Assembly (NCBI RefSeq): GCF_904063065.1 | Contig: NZ_CAJFCL010000008.1 | Coordinates: forward strand, 186,001-250,000 | From: Pseudomonas paraversuta | Lineage (GTDB): Bacteria > Pseudomonadota > Gammaproteobacteria > Pseudomonadales > Pseudomonadaceae | Direction of reading: 5' to 3' | Length of the DNA stretch: 64,000 nt | Shown: piece after piece, positions 60,689 through 64,000 of the stretch | How positions within the stretch are numbered: position 1 is the stretch's first letter | How the letters are laid out: the number at the start of each line of letters is the position of its first letter | Notes under the pieces: generated by a model | What the model was told of the DNA's origin: nothing | Databases searched by the model: none | The model's input: only the letters and a program-made list of their open reading frames with translations | Made by a program: the position numbers and the translations under genes

Positions 60689-63067
60689 TTGCTTGGGCAC
60701 CAGTCGCAAGACGCTGCGGGTGTTGAGCTGGATTTCTGTCTCGTCGATATGCGGGATGCTGTAGTCGCCTTCAATGTAGGGTCGGGCCTGGTCGCGGTAG
60801 TGTTTGTCGAAGGGTACGCCGCTTTGCCCTAGCGGGTTGATGGTCAGGCTGTGGTACGGCTCGGCAAAGTCGATCAGACGTCTGGTTGAGGGGCCGTAGG
60901 TCACTGCCCAGGGGGCCGGGCCGAGTTTGGCGCTGAGATTGTTGGGTACTTCGTGGCTGCCGGGGGCCTCGAATGGACCGACGTTAAACAGCCAGTCCAG
61001 CGGTTTCTGCCGCCCCAGCGGGTGGTCATGGGTCAAGGTGTGCGCCTTGCCCCAACGCCATTGCGCCGGGTCGTCGCCCATGGTGGCTTTCAACTGCGCA
61101 ATGCTGGTTTGCCAGGCGACCTTGACTGTCTCGGCCTGGGTCTCTTTGTGCGCCGTATTACGGTTGTCCCACCACGGCGAATCCGGGTTTGCGGCGAGGC
61201 GTGGCAAGGCGGCGTCGATCACCCGGGTGCTGAGCAAGGTGTCGAAATAAACATCCCCCAACTCATCACTCATCGCTGCGTCAGCCAGGCTGAACAGAAG
61301 CTGGTTGAACAGCGTGGCGGCCGTTGAGTCCAGCGGATAATCGCCCTGCCATTGCGCCAGTTGTTCTACCAGCTGGCGTTCGGCCGGATCGCTGACTACT
61401 TCACGCAGCACTGGCAACAGCGGTTTGAGCACACGCTGCCCGTAGTCGGTGCGGGTGTCCAGTTGCAGCGCCTGACTGTTCTTCAGGTTCCATTTCACGC
61501 CGGGTTCGCTGAGCTGGCGATTGAGTTGCTGGCCGCGGTCCGCCAGGTTGTAGTAACCGGGGATCTCTATGCCGGCAGGCGATACCGGCTGAAAGTTGGC
61601 CGATACGATATAGCCCCGCGCGGGATTCTCTTCCTGGGGGTTGGCGCTGAACGGATAAAAACCGACTTTGTCGGCCTGGCTGGTACTGCCGTCCAGAATG
61701 AACGCGGGATTGACCCCTGCCGGGCGTTTGGGCAATTGCGCCGCCGCCCACCAGCCGATGTCGCCCTTGGCATTTGCCCACACCAGGTTCAGGCCCGGTG
61801 CGTGAATATAGGTGGCGGCCGTGCGGGCCTTGTTTAAGGTGTCGGCGCGGTTGAGCTGGTAAAAGCCTTCGAGAATCGGGTCCCGGGTTTCCAGAAAGCC
61901 CCACCACATTGCAATCGGCGTGCTGCCGGCGGCAGACCCGAGTACATCGTTGATGATCGGACCGTGGGGGGACCGGCGCAGGGTGAGGGTCACCGGTGCC
62001 TGGCCTTTGACCGCAATCTGTTGCTCGCTGCTGCTCATGTCGACCCACTGGCCGTGGTACCACACCTGATTCGGGTGGTCGGGATTGGTCTTCTCTGCGA
62101 TCAGGTCCAGATCATCGTTCTGGAACATGGTCAGGCTCCAGCCAAAATCGCGGTTGTTGCCCAGAAAGGCGAACGGCACCAGGGCCTGATGGTAGCCATA
62201 GAGCTCAAAATCGGGCGCCGAGAGCTGCGCTTCGTACCATACCGCCGGCGCCGAGAAGCGGATATGCGGATCGCCTGCCAGTAGCGGTTTGCCACTTTGG
62301 GTACGTTTGCCCGACACGACCCAGGCATTGCTGCCTTCGAACTGTGGCAGGCCGGCCTGATTCAAGGCCTGATCGCTCAGCCGGGCGAGGGAACCGAGGT
62401 TTTTCCAGTCGTTGCTCGACAGTGCCGGGCTCAGCACGCCCCGGGGTTGCCAGTCCAGGTCGAAGACTTTCAGGTAGTTGCTGCCTAACTGGTCACGTAC
62501 GTAAGTCAGCAATGGCTCCGTGCGAAAGGCGACTGCAAAGCTGTAAGCCATATAGCCGGCGACGCTGATCGTGTCTTCGGCGGTGAATGGCCGCGGGGTG
62601 ATGCCCAGCAGGTCAAACTCCACCGGTCTGGCGTGGCTGGCCTGGTACTGGTTGATCCCGTCCAGATAGGCTTGCAGGGCCAGCCACGAAGGTGACTGAT
62701 AGTCCAGTTCGGCGACATAGCTGGCGGCACGTTCGCGAATGCGCAGGCTGCGGAACAGTTTGTCGGTATCGATCAGCTTGGGGCCGAGTACCTCGGCCAG
62801 TTCCCCCCGCGCCAGACGACGCATTATCTCCATTTGAAACAGGCGGTCCTGCGCCTGTACATAGCCAAGGGCGCGGTACATATCCGTCTGGTTAGCTGCG
62901 CGGATATGCGGCACCCCGCGCTCGTCATACCGTACCGCGACCGGCCCCTGCAGCCCGTCCAGCGCTACCTGGCCCTGGCGGGTGGGCAGCTTGCTTTGCA
63001 CATACCAGACGCCACCGCCCGCGATGACGGCAATAACGAGGGCGGCCAGGGTCAGGCTGCGTTTCAT
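60683..63067 (-). CDS. Penicillin-acylase-family (Ntn-hydrolase) periplasmic enzyme
   Basis: 794 residues from ATG 63067, with AAGGAG seven bases ahead. Residues 1-25 form a signal or anchor helix. The alpha part (about 26-245) includes YDERGVPHIRAANQTDMYRALGYVQAQDRLFQMEI. Autocleavage should occur before S246 in EGSNAWVVSGKRTQSG, leaving a beta chain of about 549 residues with PLLAGDPHI and the oxyanion residues. Size and motifs match acyl-homoserine-lactone and pyoverdine acylases (PvdQ/QuiP/HacB group) and the wider family. Quorum-signal cleavage is possible but not shown. Confidence 0.88.
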   Translation of the reverse strand: MKRSLTLAALVIAVIAGGGVWYVQSKLPTRQGQVALDGLQGPVAVRYDERGVPHIRAANQTDMYRALGYVQAQDRLFQMEIMRRLARGELAEVLGPKLIDTDKLFRSLRIRERAASYVAELDYQSPSWLALQAYLDGINQYQASHARPVEFDLLGITPRPFTAEDTISVAGYMAYSFAVAFRTEPLLTYVRDQLGSNYLKVFDLDWQPRGVLSPALSSNDWKNLGSLARLSDQALNQAGLPQFEGSNAWVVSGKRTQSGKPLLAGDPHIRFSAPAVWYEAQLSAPDFELYGYHQALVPFAFLGNNRDFGWSLTMFQNDDLDLIAEKTNPDHPNQVWYHGQWVDMSSSEQQIAVKGQAPVTLTLRRSPHGPIINDVLGSAAGSTPIAMWWGFLETRDPILEGFYQLNRADTLNKARTAATYIHAPGLNLVWANAKGDIGWWAAAQLPKRPAGVNPAFILDGSTSQADKVGFYPFSANPQEENPARGYIVSANFQPVSPAGIEIPGYYNLADRGQQLNRQLSEPGVKWNLKNSQALQLDTRTDYGQRVLKPLLPVLREVVSDPAERQLVEQLAQWQGDYPLDSTAATLFNQLLFSLADAAMSDELGDVYFDTLLSTRVIDAALPRLAANPDSPWWDNRNTAHKETQAETVKVAWQTSIAQLKATMGDDPAQWRWGKAHTLTHDHPLGRQKPLDWLFNVGPFEAPGSHEVPNNLSAKLGPAPWAVTYGPSTRRLIDFAEPYHSLTINPLGQSGVPFDKHYRDQARPYIEGDYSIPHIDETEIQLNTRSVLRLVPKQL

Positions 63068-63104
63068 GGTGCAACTCCTTGTAATTGGTTCGCACCGAAG
63101 CGCC

Positions 63105-63689
63105 TTAGGGGGAAGCGCGGTCATTCTGCCACGGGCAATAGCAGCCCACGGCCATGGTGTGGGTGGCATTTACCGGGCGGCCTTCGTTCAGGGCCTGCAG
63201 GACGGGTTCGATAAAGCTGTTGCTGGCGTTGCAGGTGGCACCTTCGCTGTAGGGGCCAAAGTAGGCCAGCTGGCCGCTGCGGTCCCAGATAGCTACGGCC
63301 GGGCTGGCGCTCAGATGCTCGGCGCCGGGCAGGCTGGCCAAGGGCTTTATTGCGCCCAGGGTGGCGGGTAACTGGCCATGGGTGCCGGGCTTTTGCACGG
63401 AGTAGAACGTGACGCCCAGCGGCACGTAATGCGCCAGTAATTCGCTGAGGTGTTGTTGGTTACCGACATTGCACGGGCAGGCCGGGTCCCAGAAATGCAC
63501 CACGCGGATGGGCCCCGGGCCTGACAGCTCGGCGGGCAGGCTCAGGACATCTCCGGCGAACAGTGCGGTCTGGTCGCTGAAGGCGCGGATATAGCGGCCC
63601 TGGAACCAGTCGTAGGCCGTCCACAACCCCGCTGCACATATCAGCACCAGCAGGCAGGCAAGCAGGGTTTTTAAGGTGGGCACAGGCAT
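63105..63689 (-). CDS. Membrane-anchored thioredoxin-like protein (DUF6436 type)
   Basis: 194 residues. An N-terminal helix (about 8-28) anchors a periplasmic thioredoxin-fold domain, recognised from PIRVVHFWDPACPCNVGNQQHL near 60-80, with CPC in place of C-x-x-C. Later TCNASNS and CYCPW near the end add three cysteines. It lies 37 bp upstream of the acylase gene and may be co-transcribed, possibly with a redox or folding link, though this is only inference. Confidence 0.72.
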   Translation of the reverse strand: MPVPTLKTLLACLLVLICAAGLWTAYDWFQGRYIRAFSDQTALFAGDVLSLPAELSGPGPIRVVHFWDPACPCNVGNQQHLSELLAHYVPLGVTFYSVQKPGTHGQLPATLGAIKPLASLPGAEHLSASPAVAIWDRSGQLAYFGPYSEGATCNASNSFIEPVLQALNEGRPVNATHTMAVGCYCPWQNDRASP

Positions 63690-63798
63690 GCAAAAAGGTC
63701 CTCGAAGGCCGCTTAGCTTGCCATGCTTGAACGGACAGATGAATATCGTCGGTCTATAAAGCCTGTTTTGCGCACGTGCGCCCCGTCTGGAAATTCTT

Positions 63799-64000
63799 AT
63801 GCCTGCCCCGTTTGCCCCCGATTCCTTGCGCGCCAGCTTGCAGCCTTTGCACGATGGCCAGCCATTATCGCGCGAGGGGCTGGCGTATCAGCAGTTCTAC
63901 GGGCTGGATTTTGCGCAGCGCAAGGTGCCGGTGCGCCGGCAATTGGGGCGCTTCAGTGCCGGCGGCTACGAGCTGGTCAGTCAGGTCTGGTGGCCAGCGT
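63799..64000 (+). CDS. 5' end of an alpha/beta hydrolase, cut by the window edge
   Basis: The ATG at 63799 opens 67 codons that run off the right edge: PAPFAPDSLRASLQPLHDG, then LSREGLAYQQFYGLDFAQ and GRFSAGGYELVSQVWWPA. The pattern (short N-terminal cap, then YELVxQVWWP) resembles pseudomonad serine-aminopeptidase or lysophospholipase-like hydrolases, but the catalytic motifs lie outside the window. Confidence 0.6.
   Translation, partial: MPAPFAPDSLRASLQPLHDGQPLSREGLAYQQFYGLDFAQRKVPVRRQLGRFSAGGYELVSQVWWPA

Noticed and set aside
1..64000. Search for tRNA/rRNA, CRISPR arrays, insertion sequences and prophage genes
   Set aside because: None seen by eye: no repeated spacer pattern, no transposase or integrase motifs, no cloverleaf sequences.

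Overview
The window is GC-rich, gene-dense chromosomal DNA from a Pseudomonas, most likely of the P. fluorescens lineage. Three things support this. Crc, AlgC, DadA/DadX and OxyR-RecG are present as typical Pseudomonas proteins. From memory, the gene order from comM to ubiA follows the P. aeruginosa PAO1 segment around PA5290-PA5358. The gaps carry the Pseudomonas REP palindrome family (GTAGGAGCGAGCTTGCTC type). I see no tRNA, rRNA, CRISPR array, prophage or insertion sequence.

Layout. (1) 1-8155: an accessory seven-gene run plus the tail of an eighth gene. It encodes a secreted PpkA-type VWA protein, an ABC ATPase and permease, a secreted formylglycine-enzyme-fold protein, two coiled-coil lipoproteins and a membrane VWA protein. 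This resembles the TagQRST/PpkA signalling module of type VI secretion, but no T6SS structural gene is visible. It is the best candidate for a little-described system here. (2) 8287-19422: comM, a LysR regulator, a MATE exporter, a GGDEF-EAL phosphodiesterase, rep, xpt, an acetyl-CoA hydrolase/transferase and cytochrome c5. (3) 19591-32423: amine and amino-acid catabolism, with pauR, dadX-ridA-dadA divergent from lrp, a PauB-type oxidase, a MocR regulator, a PLD lipoprotein, an MFS carrier, kauB and a cupin protein. (4) 32597-44046: core genes rpmG, rpmB, an orphan peptide-binding protein, radC, coaBC, dut, algC, argB, pyrE, crc, a DUF4870 protein, rph and yicC. (5) 44060-49412: gmk, rpoZ, spoT, ridA, a lipoprotein and a YeeZ-like dehydrogenase. 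(6) 49601-56934: exbB-exbD-tonB, oxyR-recG, an aminoacyl-tRNA deacylase/HDOD fusion and an SCP2-like protein. (7) 57143-64000: an HU protein, rubB-rubA, ubiC-ubiA, a penicillin-acylase-family hydrolase with a thioredoxin-like neighbour, and the start of an alpha/beta hydrolase.

How the parts relate. DadA oxidises D-alanine made by DadX, a RidA protein encoded between them can hydrolyse the imine, and Lrp/DadR is encoded divergently with a good Lrp-like box in the gap. PauR, the PauB-type oxidase and KauB are separate parts of polyamine breakdown. SpoT, omega and guanylate kinase connect through GTP and (p)ppGpp. TonB-ExbBD energises outer-membrane uptake. Most convergent gene ends are closed either by an intrinsic terminator or by a REP palindrome.

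Start codons were chosen by ribosome-binding site and family length. Several genes (xpt, spoT, pauR, the TagS-like permease and probably the PLD lipoprotein) use TTG. All functional calls rest on reading motifs and synteny by eye; no database search was run.
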